Source: Melieria omissa | Taxonomy: Eukaryota > Arthropoda > Insecta > Diptera > Ulidiidae | NCBI GenBank assembly: GCA_963971225.1 | Contig: OZ020268.1 | Coordinates: forward strand, 108,530,830-108,594,829 | Length of the DNA stretch: 64,000 nt | Direction of reading: 5' to 3' | Notes under the pieces: model-generated | The model's input: only the letters and a program-made list of their open reading frames with translations | What the model was told of the DNA's origin: nothing | Database searches by the model: none | Shown here: one piece after another, positions 33,240-46,134 of the stretch | Layout of the letters: each line of letters opens with the position of its first letter | Numbering within the stretch: the stretch's first letter is position 1 | Translations under genes and position numbers: made by a program

Positions 33240-33340
33240 GCCGGCCTCGATAGTCCAGTGGGTAGTGCAATGACTTCTCACACCAGAGGCCCTAGGTTCG
33301 AATTCCAGGGTCTCTGGACTGGACTGATATACTTTCTTTT
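33240..33340 (+). mobile_element. Short tRNA-derived retroposon, 101 bp
   Basis: The sequence has A-box-like TAGTCCAGTGGGTAGTGCA and B-box GGTTCGAATTCC at tRNA spacing, then a short CT-rich tail. It is flanked by an 11-bp direct repeat, TTACTTACTTA (33229-33239 and 33341-33351); this lies in a TTAC-type simple repeat, so the duplication is less certain. The head resembles Glu/Asp-type tRNAs, but acceptor-stem pairing is poor. A tRNA pseudogene or minimal SINE is more likely than a working tRNA. Confidence 0.65.
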
Positions 33341-33351
33341 TTACTTACTTA

Positions 33352-34077
33352 ATTACTTAACTAGACGTATCAACCCATTAACGTAATCCTTGGCTTTATC
33401 CCAAGAACGACATCATTGCTTCAGTCTATGGCGCTGCCAAGATAGACGAATTCCTTGACTTAACTTTAAAAGAATACCTGTGAGCCTCGACCTGAAACCC
33501 TAGTCGCTGCAAGTCCCTGCTTGTAGACAGCATAAACTTCCTGTCTTTCAATACACTTGTGAAAAATTTAAGCTATGTATGCAAATTAACGTTTCCTTGT
33601 TTCTCGCTCTATTTTTGTGTCCTTGCCAAAAGTAATGAAATTTCCTTAAGCGCTAAATCTGCAATTTGTGCATCGATTTATGGCACCTCATAAAAACCAG
33701 CATTGCTGTGCAAGTGTCTGTATGTGTTGGTGCCTGTATTGGCCGCACTGCCTCGGGCCACACATCTTCGATCATTGCCGCATTGCAACAATGCGCGATT
33801 TATGACCACTTACCGAAATTGAATTGCACTTGGAATTGCATTTTGGCAACTTTGGTCAATTAAAAGCGACGTCGATGATCTATGCGACTGTGCGGCGAAT
33901 CTGTGCTGTGCGATGCAGAGAATGGTGAATGAAAAGTAAATTAAGATCAAATATATCAAAATTGTATTGTATTTAGATCTTCTGAATTTTATTAAAATAT
34001 TTTCAACGAACATTTTCACTAGGAATTTGTTTCATATTGTTAATGTTATTATTTAATATTGTAATTGATTAAATTGT
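33352..34077. other. No gene recognised
   Basis: Unique-looking sequence up to the AAAAT array. Nothing was recognised. Confidence 0.5.
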
Positions 34078-34391
34078 AAAATAAAATAAAATAAAATAAA
34101 ATAAAATAAAATAAAATAAAATAAAATAAAATAAAATAAAATAAAATAAAATAAAATAAAATAAAATAAAATAAAATAAAATAAAATAAAATAAAATAAA
34201 ATAAAATAAAATAAAATAAAATAAAATAGAATAAAGTAAAATAAAGTAAAATAAAATAAAATAAAATAAAATAAAATAAAATAAAATAAAATAAAATAAA
34301 ATAAAATAAAATAAAATAAAATAAAATAAAATAAAATAAAATAAAATAAAATAAAATAAAATAAAATAAAATAAAATAAAATAAAATAAAT
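34078..34391 (+). repeat. (AAAAT)n microsatellite, about 62 copies
   Basis: About 314 bp of pentamer, nearly perfect, with a small cluster of variants near 34226-34250 (ATAGA, AAAGT). The repeat lacks stops on the minus strand and yields artificial Phe/Tyr/Ile/Leu open frames there. Confidence 0.96.
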
Positions 34392-37125
34392 ACATAAAAT
34401 TTGTAACGTTTTATTAGTTTTAATTTTTTACTCATTATCCATTAAAGACTTCTGTTAACTCTCTATGCCAACGCATCCTTTCTGCAGTAACCGGACCAAC
34501 GCAACCCTCAATAAATGTAATAATTTTGCAGAATATTTGAAAATAATACATTTTCTATGACTATTTAAGTTACTACTGGGATACATTACTACTAAGATGC
34601 ACTTGGAAGGATAGTCTCATGAAGTGTCTAAGTTTATGCTCCAGTTTTCAGAAACAGTTTCTAATATTTCAAGTTTCATTTCACCATGTCATGATTTCCC
34701 CATCTTGGCATCACACTTCAAACCAATGATTCAAAAAAATCTAAAAAACATAATATTTAGAATTTAAAAGTATAATCAACGGTTTTGCTAGGTTTGACAT
34801 GTCTTTAGCAAGCTGTCCCAGACTAACAGTCCTTGGTTGTAGTCTAGTCTGGACTGGCTTACAATTAAATATTTCCCGAAATTTACAACTAAATGAAGAC
34901 TGCACACAATTCGGTGCAAGTGTACTTGACTGGAAGATGTGCGCATTTGAAAAGTTGCAAATGTTTGTGAAATTCTCATGCGCAACTTTTCACCCGCGCC
35001 GCACACACAAAATTGCAAAATGGCAAAATTATACGCAATAGCAATTGGACGACCATAGTCCGCAACAACAACAACAACAACAATGCCCAGAGTAGCACAA
35101 AGCAAAACTCTTTGACAGTTGAATGGTGCAAAGTTCGAGAACGTGCAAAGAAACTCAACAACTCAGCACGGCGGCGGCGGCATATGAACTGGTCAGCGCC
35201 GTTGTCGAGTTGCCGATTGTTTGCTTGACTGTGCCATGTGTGCATGTGTGCACGTGTGTATGTATTTAGGTGTTTGTGCTGCCTGCAACATGCGGCACAA
35301 AACGTGCGAGAGTGCAAGTTGAATTGAAAATATTCTGGCATAAACTTTCATGGTGTGGAGTGTGTTTAAAAATTTCCACTCCTCCATTTTATGCGTTTTT
35401 GTTATTTTTCGACGAAAAGAAAATTGCAACACAAAAGCAACAAAGCCCACCACCAATAAACAAACAAAAAATAGAAAAGGATGCAGCAGCTGTGCAGAGT
35501 TTTCAAAGTGTTGTTCGCAGCAGTGTTGACGTTGAACGGCACAATGACCAAAACGAAAAACCAAAACAAACAAAAACCCAAACGAAATCAGAGCATAAAA
35601 ATGCCGTACACAATTTTCCGCTTAAGTGTAATTCAATGGCTACGGCGCAGGCAGTCGTTTCATGGCCCAAAAGACAAAAGCAACTTTGGCGCAGACACTC
35701 AGTGTTTGGGCGCTGTCGCTGGCCCTTCCTTTCTGCGTGTGTGTGTTTGTATGTGTGTTTCTACGGCACTTCATAATAAGAAGTCACACTGAATGTAAAA
35801 AGTACAAAAAAATTTCAAAACGCTTTCAAAAGCGAAAACTTTGTCTTCTTGACTTTCGACAGGGGCGGCGCAAAAAAGGGGCAATGTTGTAGAAAATTCT
35901 AATACAGAACATTAAAATGTTGCTTAACACCCAAAATATTAAACAGCAACTTATATTTGACACATATATAGTTCATTGAAATTTAAAAAATTAACAACTA
36001 TCTCTATGCACTCTCGAAATACCGCACGCGCGCGCCACTGCAATTGCACGTTGATATTTCCACGGATAAGCGACCGGTAGAAGTCGCCAAGTTAGTGTCA
36101 TGGTTTGCGGCTAAGATATTCCACCCCTCGCTCGCTGCCCAGCGCACCTTGCTTGTCATTGTCGCTGCGGCAACGCATTCTCGAACGAGGAACAAAACTG
36201 TACAAATTACCGGACGCACAAGGGGCGAGCCGTGGCGGCCAGGAGGCTCTTCACCGATAAATGGAAAATGTTATTCGCTTCAAGTGTGAAAGGTGAGCGT
36301 TGTGTGTATAAATTCAATGACGACGACACTAAACATAATCGAAGTGAAATTTATGCCGTTGCAGATAAAGACGTCGCCAGCAGCCAACTATTTTCTACTA
36401 TGGCCACACTCGGCACAAGCGCCCAGTAAAAGTGGTTAATAACTCGCACGCAGCAGCGGCCCGCTTGAGCTGCACTACGCAGCGAGCACTTTTGCTCTTG
36501 GCGAACGACATAAATCAGTCGCTGCCTATGGCGAGCTTAAAATTGAAATCAGGCAGCAAACAATCAGCGCACCAGCCACTTCAATGCGCCCTGACCGCAG
36601 CGCTGACTGGCAGCGCTGAAAGATTGCCTCAGCATCAGCTGCAGTCACTCGACCCGCCTCGTGCACTGTACTTAGGCTAATGGCGCTTTGGCTTGGCCGC
36701 TATCTGCCTTCACAGTTATCTGTTCCATGTCACTCGGTCGTTGTCGTTGCTGTTGCTGCTGTTTGCATTCTACGCACCACAATGGCTTTCTACTTGCACT
36801 CCGGTCAACTTGGCTTGCATCGACGGTTGACTTTGGCGTCATTTGCCTTCTTTTTCGTCGTTGCAAAAACTTTACAGACACTTTGCTGTCATCTGCTGCT
36901 GCTGCTGTCACGGCATGCAGCAGCCGCCAGTACAATTAAATTTTGACGCACTGTTGGGACTTGAAGACTACGTAATTGCTTTCATTTTTCATTGTGTATT
37001 TTACCATTTAGACTTTGACATGTCAACCTACCATCGCAAGTTTTCACAGTCGAGATTTGATTACTTCGTAAACAAGTTCTTTCATGTAATTCTGTTATCA
37101 AAATTTTATTTCAATTGCTTATCGT
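34392..37125. other. No gene recognised
   Basis: Includes CAA repeats at 35063-35081 and many overlapping open frames at 35193-35892 and 36004-36946. These are low-complexity (Gln/Lys or Cys/Leu) with no domain. I do not support a gene here, though an unrecognised exon cannot be ruled out by eye. Confidence 0.4.
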
Positions 37126-37702
37126 GCATTGCATATGGGGTTAAAGATGACTTTTGTTTGATTAGAGCGATTTAGTAATTTCCATGCCGATAGCTACAAA
37201 ATGTTACTCATACGCCCCGTGCGATGTGCAATGATAAATCTGTGATGTTCGAATCAAATAAAAATATAATACAAATATTTTGAAAATAATTCGATTTTTG
37301 TGGAATGGCAGTTAATTCAAATTAAGATTAAAAAAAAACCTGTTTTAATAAACTATTTTAAGCCAAAACCCAACACTGAACAACAAAACCAATTTTTTTT
37401 TTTAATTTTTTTCTGAAAACGGATTCTGGTAGAGACGACCAAAAAAATATATTTCAGCGTTTTGAAAGCTTTTAACCCTTTTAGGGCATTGCATAAGGGG
37501 TTAAAGATGACTTTTGTTTGATTAGAGTGATTCAGTCATTTCTATGCCGATGGCTACAAAATTTTACTCATACGCCCCGTGCGATGAGCAAGTAACCGAT
37601 ACATTTTTGATGTTAAAATCAAATTAAAAAATTATAAAAAAATATTTTGAAAATAATTCGATTTTTGTGGAATGGCAGTAAATTCAAATGAAGATAAAAA
37701 AG
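37126..37702 (+). repeat. Direct duplication, two units about 215 bp, spacing 360 bp
   Basis: Units at about 37126-37340 and 37486-37702 share GCATTGCATA-GGGGTTAAAG, ATGACTTTTGTTTGATTAGAG, ACTCATACGCCCCGTGCGAT and AATTCGATTTTTGTGGAATG. A third fragment, ACTCATACGCCCC, is at 37770. The intervening 145 bp is unrelated. Confidence 0.8.
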
Positions 37703-40700
37703 CTTTTGCAATTGATCAATGAGTCGGATAGTTTCTCTGTTGATGTTTAAGGCCTCTTCCATCATTATTACTCATACGCCCCATCTGACCAGACAGAGCA
37801 TTTTAATATACACTTGAAATAAAAAAAAATTAAATTCAATGAGGCAATATGTGGCGAGTCTGTGTGAATGTGATTCCAGGTGATACATTCAAATACAACC
37901 ACTGCAATGAGTGTTGATGCCGGTAATTAAATGAGTGCCAGAACTACGCAACAATGTTGCTAATGAACTTTGCCAGTTCGAAATTTTACATTTTCACACA
38001 GATCAACTACTGCAAAAAAGAAGCCGTCAATCTTACTAGCAACGCTGCATAGGCCAACAGCATTGATGCTTTAATACGTCAGTTAATGATTGACCCTAAA
38101 ACTCACAACGTATTTCATTCGAACAGGAAGCAAGTAAGAGCAAAAACATTGAACTTTGATTTCTTCATTAGCAGTCAAAAAGTTAATTAATTAATGCCAG
38201 TAAAACTTTAACAGACTTCACGGCAAGCAGATTGGTGATGGGATTGTGTAAAGCATGGCTGAAAATAAAACTAAAATGACTGACGTTAATAAGTTTAAAG
38301 TTGGCAGTAATCGAGTAGAAGGGTGGCCACAGGCAAATCCAACGAAAAACTTTATAAATGAGATGTGAAAATTTGTCTGAAAGAAAGTGTTGACTTTTTG
38401 CTGTCCAAACAAAAAGTGCCATAAGCCAATTGCTGCACTTATCGTTCGCAAGCAGCAATTTTATTGCATAATCGAGGACGTAGTACTAAAAAAATTGCCA
38501 GCGCCCGCACACAATAAACGAACGTTAGGCTTTTGTTGAAATCAACACTGGGCTGCAAAATCAATTACGAGCGCACTTTTACGCCAAACATTTCCGCAAG
38601 CTCGGCAACATCATCACCAACAACAACACCAACACCGACACCAGTAGCAGCAGCGGCAGCTTCATTCGCCGTTACAGCTTCAGCACCTTTGAGTGCCAAT
38701 AAAATTAAAAAAGTTTTTCCGCATATTCATTTCTTTTTGTTTTCAGTTTTCATGCGCGCTTCTTTTATCAAAGACTTCAGGCTACGCAGCCCTGAAAAAC
38801 AACGAGCAAAACCTGCCCAAACGTTAAGACCGAAACGTTTACTTGCGTGCACGGTGCAATGATGGCCGCATATTTCGCACAGAGAACATGGCCAAGTAAG
38901 AAGCGAACCGAAAGCGGCAACACTAGCGCAAACGACAAACGCTGATGCGCTGTTAAGTTGCGACCTGGTCGGCTTTGGCTACTTAAAAGTAAAATTATAG
39001 AATGCGTAGCCACAGTTTTGCTTCTTCGTTTTTGCATTTTTCAGCTTGCGTTCTATGCGCGTTTGTGAATGGCGTTGTTTGTTTGTGTGAATGTGCATGA
39101 CAAAGTTTTTTAATAAAAAAACATTTTACATTTCAACGACAAATATCGCCCAAGAAATGTGCTTCATTCAGCTGGTCGGTTGGCTTTAAGTGGCTGGCTG
39201 TTAGACTCCGAAACAACAGCAACAACACTTGGGTTACACAACCTTTTCAATAAGTGCTATACGAGTCTGAGTGCTGCAGCAGTTGCAGCGCCCAAACACG
39301 CGCTTGATTTAACATATTGTGCAAATAATTCAATGTTACTCATACGACGCGGTAGCCGGTTCAAGTTTTGGCAGCGACTATTGCTGCTGCTGCTCCACTA
39401 GAAGTCTGTTAATTGCTATTTGTTGTTGTAATTTGTTTTTGTTGTTGTTGTTGTTGTTGTTATATGAAACTTGATTTGATTTTATTATTGATAAATATTT
39501 ATTAACGACCTGACAAACCTTCAGCAGTTATTCTCTTATGAGAAGATAATTGTAGAAATATTTCTTTTAAATATTAAATCACAATTCCTTTTAAAATTTA
39601 ACAATATTTTACTATTGTTTTGAAATATCCAAAAGCTTTTAGTATCCGAAATTTTATTTGTGTTTGCTTTCTAACCAGAACTTGATAGTTTTTAACTCAA
39701 TTGGATGACGCTTTGAGCTGATTGTCTCTTTCAGCAAATTACTAACAACCAAAAAATTCTATGAAAAAGTTTCTAACTCATTGAAAAACTGTCGGTACCT
39801 CTGATCGACGGACAAATTTAAACGTACAACAACTGCTGCTGCTCGCAGCCTTACTTGTTCTATCGTTCTGTCATGTTAATTATGTATGTATGTACGTAAA
39901 ACACCGCACACTGGAGGCAGCAATTCAATTCTCTTCATCTGGCAACAACCGGTTGTGAGTGCCGCTGCTGTAACTTTCAAACATCAACAACTAAAAAAAA
40001 TGGATGTTTCTCATTTTCAAAAGTTAATTAAACAAGACTTTACTAATGGTAGCAGTAAAAAATTAACACAAAAATGTTTAAAATTTATTTTGAAAAAATT
40101 TTAATACGTGTAGATATTTAAAAAACAACGCCTAGCCAACGCTTGCGCCATGCATACCGAATTTTTCTACGTCAACTTTGCGCAACATTTTTTATCCGCA
40201 TAAATGGCATTTACTGCAGTTTTACATAATTCCATTTGCTGCTAGAGAGTTTTGATGTTTTCATGCCGGCGGCAGCATCGTTCGTGCACTCAACATTTCA
40301 GCTGTGTTCGCTGTGGCGCAGTGCCGCACTGTTGCAGTGTTTTGATTCAATTTCGCGCATAGTTTTGCAGCCTCAGCGCAATATTTTGCGTCAATTCATT
40401 TACAGTGGCAGTAGCAACCAGCCAAAGCGCCTAAGGATATGCAGCATTTTTCTCCCTACCAACAAAAAACATTATTCGAACATCAAAATGCTGCAGCGTG
40501 CTACCGAATTTAACATGCAATTTTTTAATCAAGAAATAATTTTTAACAGCCTCACTCACACACACACACACACAGTTACAAAGTCAAGCACCCAAAGCGG
40601 CCTTAATTTAATCTGCAAATAATTTCAAGCTCTAATATGACGCTAAAAAGTTTACCAATCGATTTGTGTAGAAATTGCGCTTCCTTCCGCCTGTGTCTGT

Positions 40701-41272
40701 CATTCGCCCACCGCCCAAACGCAACCTCACTCCGCTGCGGACCCAAGATGCCATAATACGCCATAATACCACAAACTTGAGCACTGTTAGCGCTCGCCGT
40801 GTGCCCGGAATTCCGTTGGCTTTTATGCGCCAAAGCCATTACCCGACTAAACTTAAGCCAACGTTTAGGCAGATTGAAAATTTATTACTTTTTTATTGCT
40901 TTAATGCGCTGATAATCGAAAATGTATTTAAAAGGTCAGCGCCCAACGCAAAGGAGCACCAACTCGACGATTTTTTAGCCAAGGCGTGAGGCATGGAAAA
41001 AGGGCAACGCACCAGAATCCGCACGCATCAGGCAGTAGCAATGCAAAATTGCGATTAAAACAAAATTTCCCAACAGCAAAAAAACCCACAACATGGAGAA
41101 AAAAAACCATAAAATACTGTATTGAATAATACGGCACCAAAGTAAAAGTTCAGCCATTAAAGATCGAGTGCGGAAATGTGATTTAATTTCACGCAGAACT
41201 GCACAAAGCACGATTTGTTTGAATTCTTTTGCCGTACTGTGCACAATTTTTAATGTCCTTGGAATGTCCACT

Positions 41273-41303
<31 letters not shown>

Positions 41304-43390
41304 ACACGCCAGAAAGCAGCTAATAATGTTGGACAATTTGGTGCAACCTAATTGCCAAATGACCCGCACTTTTTTACCTGCATGCGGGCAACGAAAACAG
41401 CGTCGGCGTCGCTGTCGCTGCAATTTGTGGCATTCGCATTTGAGCGGCCAGGGCCGCTGGCCGTCAAGCACCTGCTCGGTTTTGGCAAATATTTGCGCAC
41501 CGTCAGCAATCGTCCATTTACCGGTGTTCGGCCCTGCACTGTGGGTGTCACCGCCGCAGCGTTTAGTTGCACTTTGGCGATTTGTGTACGGCGCATTTTC
41601 CAGCTACGATGCGCTCTCGTTATAGTTCGGTCAGCTGCTTAGCGATTATGTTTTTAAATCCAGCACACAGCGTTGTGTTCATGCTGAAAGGACGTAATGG
41701 TTAGGAGACATAATTTTGATGGAAGAATTGATGATGTCATGTCATTTGCCTTGAATCTATGAAAGTGGCCATCTAAAGAATATTTCAAATTTTTTGTTGG
41801 TGTCGAACCTATCGACAAATTTGCACTCTTGCATATTGAGAAAGTGTTGCCAAGCGCTGGCAGACCAATGGCAGGTATTCCCCGAACAGCTTTTGCTGGA
41901 AAACTTAGCAGTGCATATGTTGTTGAGCTCAGAAAAGTGAGCAGCCATTTGCAGTTACAACAATGGAACTACGAAGACACAAGTGCCAAAAGAACTGAGC
42001 CTGAACCTGGGAGTAAAGACCATGACGCACACCTCCATCACCTCTTTTAGGCGCTTAAGCGTTTAGCTTTGATCGCCTTCTAACAAAATGCCTAATGGTA
42101 GTTCCAGAGAGTTCAACGGATAATAGAAAAGTGATTTAAGTGGGTTAAAATCTTTCACGCAAGCTTTCGTTGGTTTTTACTTCTATACTTAATATAAAAA
42201 TATCACACTTTCTCTGCACTCGATGTGTGCTACCTTTTATTTTTAACTAATTTCCATCCTTTTTGCCTCACCTAAACGAAACTCACTTCACTTCACCAAC
42301 TGCCTCAAGTTGATTCGATTGTCAGCGTTCGCATCATTCACATGGCCGCATTCAGTGTGTTCCTCCCCCAAATAAGGAGTTATTTCACACATTCCAAACC
42401 GTTGCGTTCTTCTCTACTTATCGTACGCGATTAAATATGTCGCATACGTTTTGTGTACCTTCACCCTCAGCTCCTCGGTCGTCACATACGTTTCACCCAG
42501 TTTCATGTACACTTTACACTTTTCTCACACTTTTCTTTGGATTTCCTCTCGGTGTGCTGCAATTTCCTGCCGCATAGCACATTTCACATGGCAAGCATTG
42601 CGCCATAAATTTCAAGCCAAGTGCACACAAGTTACTGCACGCTCGAGTGTGTGCAGCGAAATAAAATATTATAGAAATGCAACGGAAGTTGCCAAATGTT
42701 GCTCTTCACTACACTCGCGCAAGTGTGAAGTGTGCGCGGCATTTGCGCCATTCACACACATACACACACACACGCGCGCAAGCCGTGTGCTGCTTTCAAA
42801 ATGGCCACAACAGGCAGCAAGCAGCAGCCACAAATGCAAATTTATTTATAATAAATTATTATCATTTTTAAAATTTTTTAAATCGCATAATAAGTTTAAA
42901 GCAAATTTACAACGCTCCATTATTGTCGTCGGCCGTAATTACGCATAATTATGTAAGCGTGGAATGTAATTTATTAACGTCACTAAAGGTATTTGAAATG
43001 TACGAATATGTAAGCAGTCTTTAAATACATAAAATAGACAGATAATCGTTCTGCTTGGGTTTGTGTGTGTGTGTCTGTGCTTGCTGTCCATTACGACTAT
43101 TTGTGGGCAGTGTGTAATTAAAATCTCATTAGCAGTTGCAATTTTCCCTTATGGCCTATTTAATGACATTTTAAAGTGCTCGCTCTAATAAGTTTTTCAA
43201 TTATTTGCACCACAAAAGACAAATTTCACACTTTTGTATGGGGGGAAACTACGATCTATGCAACAGTTGTATTCTACATTCGAACAAAAGATTCTTGGTC
43301 TTCTTCAAAATGCTTCTTTTTAAATTTTGTTGAGTTTTCTTGAGCTTATTTATATTACTTCTCAAGCTAGTTGAAACATTTCGTATTTTT
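37703..43390. other. No gene recognised
   Basis: A long stretch with no supported exon. Simple repeats: (GTT)n at 39440-39461, a CACACA run near 40556-40573, (GT)n at 41275-41303 and CACACA near 42755-42775. Open frames at 38533-38862 (Thr/Ala/Pro-rich), 40236-40622, 41326-41642 and 42451-42948 have no recognised domain and sit in CA-rich or GC-rich patches. Confidence 0.4.
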
Positions 43391-43900
43391 CATGTCTGGT
43401 TTGTCTGAAAGGAACAAACTACTCGAGTGTTTTTAACTGTTATCCTGCTCATCGATTTGTAAAGTGAGATATCGTTTTCACCTCTTCATCACCGCATTCA
43501 CTTCTGCCAAGATTGCAAGCTGCCTTGTCGAGTTAGAAAGAGTAAGAAAGAGAGACAAGTTGGTCGAGAAAATGTTTAGTTGGCGGTATGGAGAAAGAAA
43601 AATTGCTTCCTTTATGTCTGATTGGTCGCGTCATCCACTGTGAACCATCACAATGAGCCATAAGATGTGCTTAAGTAAGCTTTTCACGTAGGAGTCTGCC
43701 TCTTCAACCTAACCTAACTTATGTCTGGTTCGTCTGAAAGGGACAAGTCCTTTCAGCTGTTATTCTGGAGATCGATTTGTAAAGTGAGCAAACGTTTTCA
43801 TATTTTCATCATTCCATACAATTCTGCAAAGTGTGTAAGCTGCCTTGTCGATTGAGAAAGTGAGAAGAAATTTTGGTCGAGAAGGTTCTTATTTGACCGA
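43391..43900 (+). repeat. Direct duplication, units about 190 bp
   Basis: Units at about 43391-43585 and 43721-43895 share TGTCTGGTT-GTCTGAAAGG, ATCGATTTGTAAAGTGAG, CGTTTTCA, AAGCTGCCTTGTCGA and TTGGTCGAGAA in order. The spacer of about 135 bp contains CCTAACCTAAC. No terminal repeats were found. Confidence 0.7.
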
Positions 43901-44110
43901 ACATTCGGTTTCGGTTCGGTTACGAAGCATAATTTGCTAGTACCAAATTATTTTCAATGGTACAGTAAAGTGCATTTTCATGTCACGAAAAGCAATACAA
44001 TTATTTTTGATTAAATGTATTTTTCGTGCTTCTGCTCTTGTTAATTTTTTTTATTACGTTCCATGCTGTTTTCATAATCACAAACTCTGAATTTCGAAAA
44101 CAGAATTTAA

Positions 44111-44263
44111 CCCGGCGTTGGTATGGTGGAAAAAAATTACGTTATTGGGATGTGACTGAAATCTGGTCACACTGGTATGGTTGGACTGTTATAAACAGCT
44201 ACAAGCGATAGTGCCAACATAAAAATGATATCCGTATTATTTATTCACCGCACCAATGCTGGG
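44111..44263. mobile_element. TTAA-flanked MITE, 153 bp
   Basis: TTAA at 44107-44110 and 44264-44267. Ends CCCGGCGTTGGTATGG and, reverse complemented, CCCAGCATTGGTGCGG match at 12 of 16 positions. Small size, CCC start and TTAA target fit a piggyBac-type MITE. Confidence 0.65.
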
Positions 44264-44326
44264 TTAAAAGCATTTAAATGTATTTCTTTAACCCTAGTGT
44301 GAGTTCTGAAAAAGAACACTCTTACC

Positions 44327-45660
44327 ACAGATAACTCATCATATAGATGTCCAGCGGCCAAGGAAAAAATGTGTCAAAAAGTTCGACAAATTTGGCCTCC
44401 GATAAGAGCTTTTTGGCCTCTAATGTCACTCACACAAACACCGCTTCACACGCATTGTACTCTGTTTTGAGATACAGAAATATGTGATTTTCTAGTCAAA
44501 ACGGCGCTTGTCTCTTATCACACCTTTTAAGCAGCCAGTCGGGATTGAGTGTTGATGGTCAAACGCGTAAGCGGGAGTGTATTGGACGACGAGTTCGCGG
44601 TTCAATCCTCACTGTAGCCGCCAACAATTTTTTAATGGCTTCTTTTTAAATATATATTCCTTTTTTTACGACCCGTGAAAAAAAGATGAATGAACAATTT
44701 ATTTGGTTTCTAGATCTCTTGATTAGTGAATTGTTTGGTTTTGGAGACACATATAATTGTTCGCAAGTTTTAAAATCAATCAACCAAGCGCAGCATGCGG
44801 TTACAAACAACCATACAGCAAAAAGATTCGGTTGATGATGACAGGCGCTCATGGGCGTACCTAGGTATGGGTAGAGGAGGGTAGCTTCCCCTACATAATT
44901 CTATATTTTATATACATATGCTCAGAAATCTATATTCTATTCTATTTGAATTTTATATTCTGAATTCGGAAATGTAGTTATGTCTTGCCCCCTTTAATTT
45001 GTTGATGGGTACGCCCAGGCACTTGCTTTTCGCAAAAAAAATGAAAAGATCGGCAAATATTCCAAAACGAATGTAATTGTTCAGCGGTCACTTCATTGTC
45101 GCAATACAGTTACGCCGACGCAGAGGATAGACCTGCTGGCGCCGCAGCTATTGACAATGCGTTGCCTTAGCAACGATGTGTATGTATCATGCCAAAGAAA
45201 ATTATTTTCTTTATATTCTTTGATCATGCACAAAATTTTTAGTGCCGATTCATTTATATCACATTTTGTTAACACATTATTAATTTCCGGTATAACCGAT
45301 TAAAAAGGTTTCTAAAAAAAAGCGTTAAATGTTAAGAAAAATTTTGCTTCCTCGCCCAGCCTTGAACCCGGGGCGAAATTTACGAAAAAGAAATTACGGA
45401 TATCTGACGTGCTGTCTACCTGTTACACCAAATACAGTACGTGATCGTCGTAGCTACAATCATAAATGTATGTTGCAGAAAAAAATATCAGCAAGCAAGA
45501 AAAGAAATTATAAATTAATTCAATCCGGCAAAAGTTCTGGATGAGCACATGCAGCTGTGTGCGTAAAAAAGCTTTGCGGAAAAAGCTGTAACTCAGAGCT
45601 TGAAATTTTTGTGCTGTTTTCGTCGTATGAGGCTGGACATCTATATGATGAGTTATCTGT
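44327..45660. repeat. 29-bp inverted repeat pair spanning 1.3 kb
   Basis: ACAGATAACTCATCATATAG plus ATGTCCAGC at 44327-44355 recurs exactly, inverted, at 45632-45660. Sequence outside the arms does not continue the match well, apart from CTCTTACC-like words. Another hAT-like MITE lies between the arms. The pair could be terminal parts of a decayed transposon, or two inverted fragments. A tRNA-like B-box word, GGTTCAATCC, occurs inside at about 44600. Otherwise no gene is seen between the arms. Confidence 0.55.
44851..45018. mobile_element. Probable hAT-type MITE, about 168 bp
   Basis: The left end TGGGCGTACCTAGG and reverse-complemented right end TGGGCGTACCCATC match over the first 10-11 bp. 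Flanks AGGCGCTC and AGGCACTT agree at 6 of 8 positions, consistent with an eroded 8-bp duplication. There is a G-rich left tract and a C-rich right tract, as in the other hAT MITEs of this window. Confidence 0.55.
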
Positions 45661-45672
45661 GCTCTTACCCAT

Positions 45673-46134
45673 GTGATGGGGTACCCCAGTACAAATTGTA
45701 CGAAAATTTCTCACTTTTTGTTTGCACTGTAAGACATTTTACCGTTTTTGTTAAGTTTTAAAGTTGTCTTTCGACAGGTTCAAAAAATTTTAACGTTTTA
45801 AAGTTTTCGATAACGATGCTAGCCGACCTTTACGACCCCAAACAAATATAGCGGCTGCCTATTTTTTTTGATAAAGTTGTTCTACTACAAATTATAATTT
45901 GTAATATTTGCTTTAGAAAGTTTTACTTACAAGAAATATCTAAGAAATCGATGAAACACCATAAAAAATGTGTGTGTTGTCCGGGTTCCCCAGCAACTAA
46001 ATGGAATCAAGCACTCGAAAAAAAAGACATAATACCATTATGGGAGTTGTCATGAAGTTTCACCTTTCTAGGTTATCCGCAAGTATGTAAAATTTCAGTA
46101 TCAAAGTGATTTGGGTACCCGGATACCCCATCAC
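45673..46134. repeat. Inverted-repeat segment, about 460 bp
   Basis: GTGATGGGGTACCCC (45673-45687) matches the inverse of GGATACCCCATCAC (46121-46134). A third related word, GTCCGGGTTCCCC, lies at 45979. It may be a small transposon, but no clear target duplication is visible. Confidence 0.5.

Noticed and set aside
34049..34435. 108-128 residue Phe/Tyr/Ile/Leu open frames
   Set aside because: They are minus-strand translations of the (AAAAT)n array.
38533..38862. 109-residue Thr/Ala/Pro-rich frame
   Set aside because: Looks superficially exon-like, but composition follows CAA/CAG-type repeats and no domain or splice context was found.
44530..44625. tRNA-like segment with a GGTTCAATCC box
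   Set aside because: No convincing A box or cloverleaf and no flanking duplication; only a B-box-like word.
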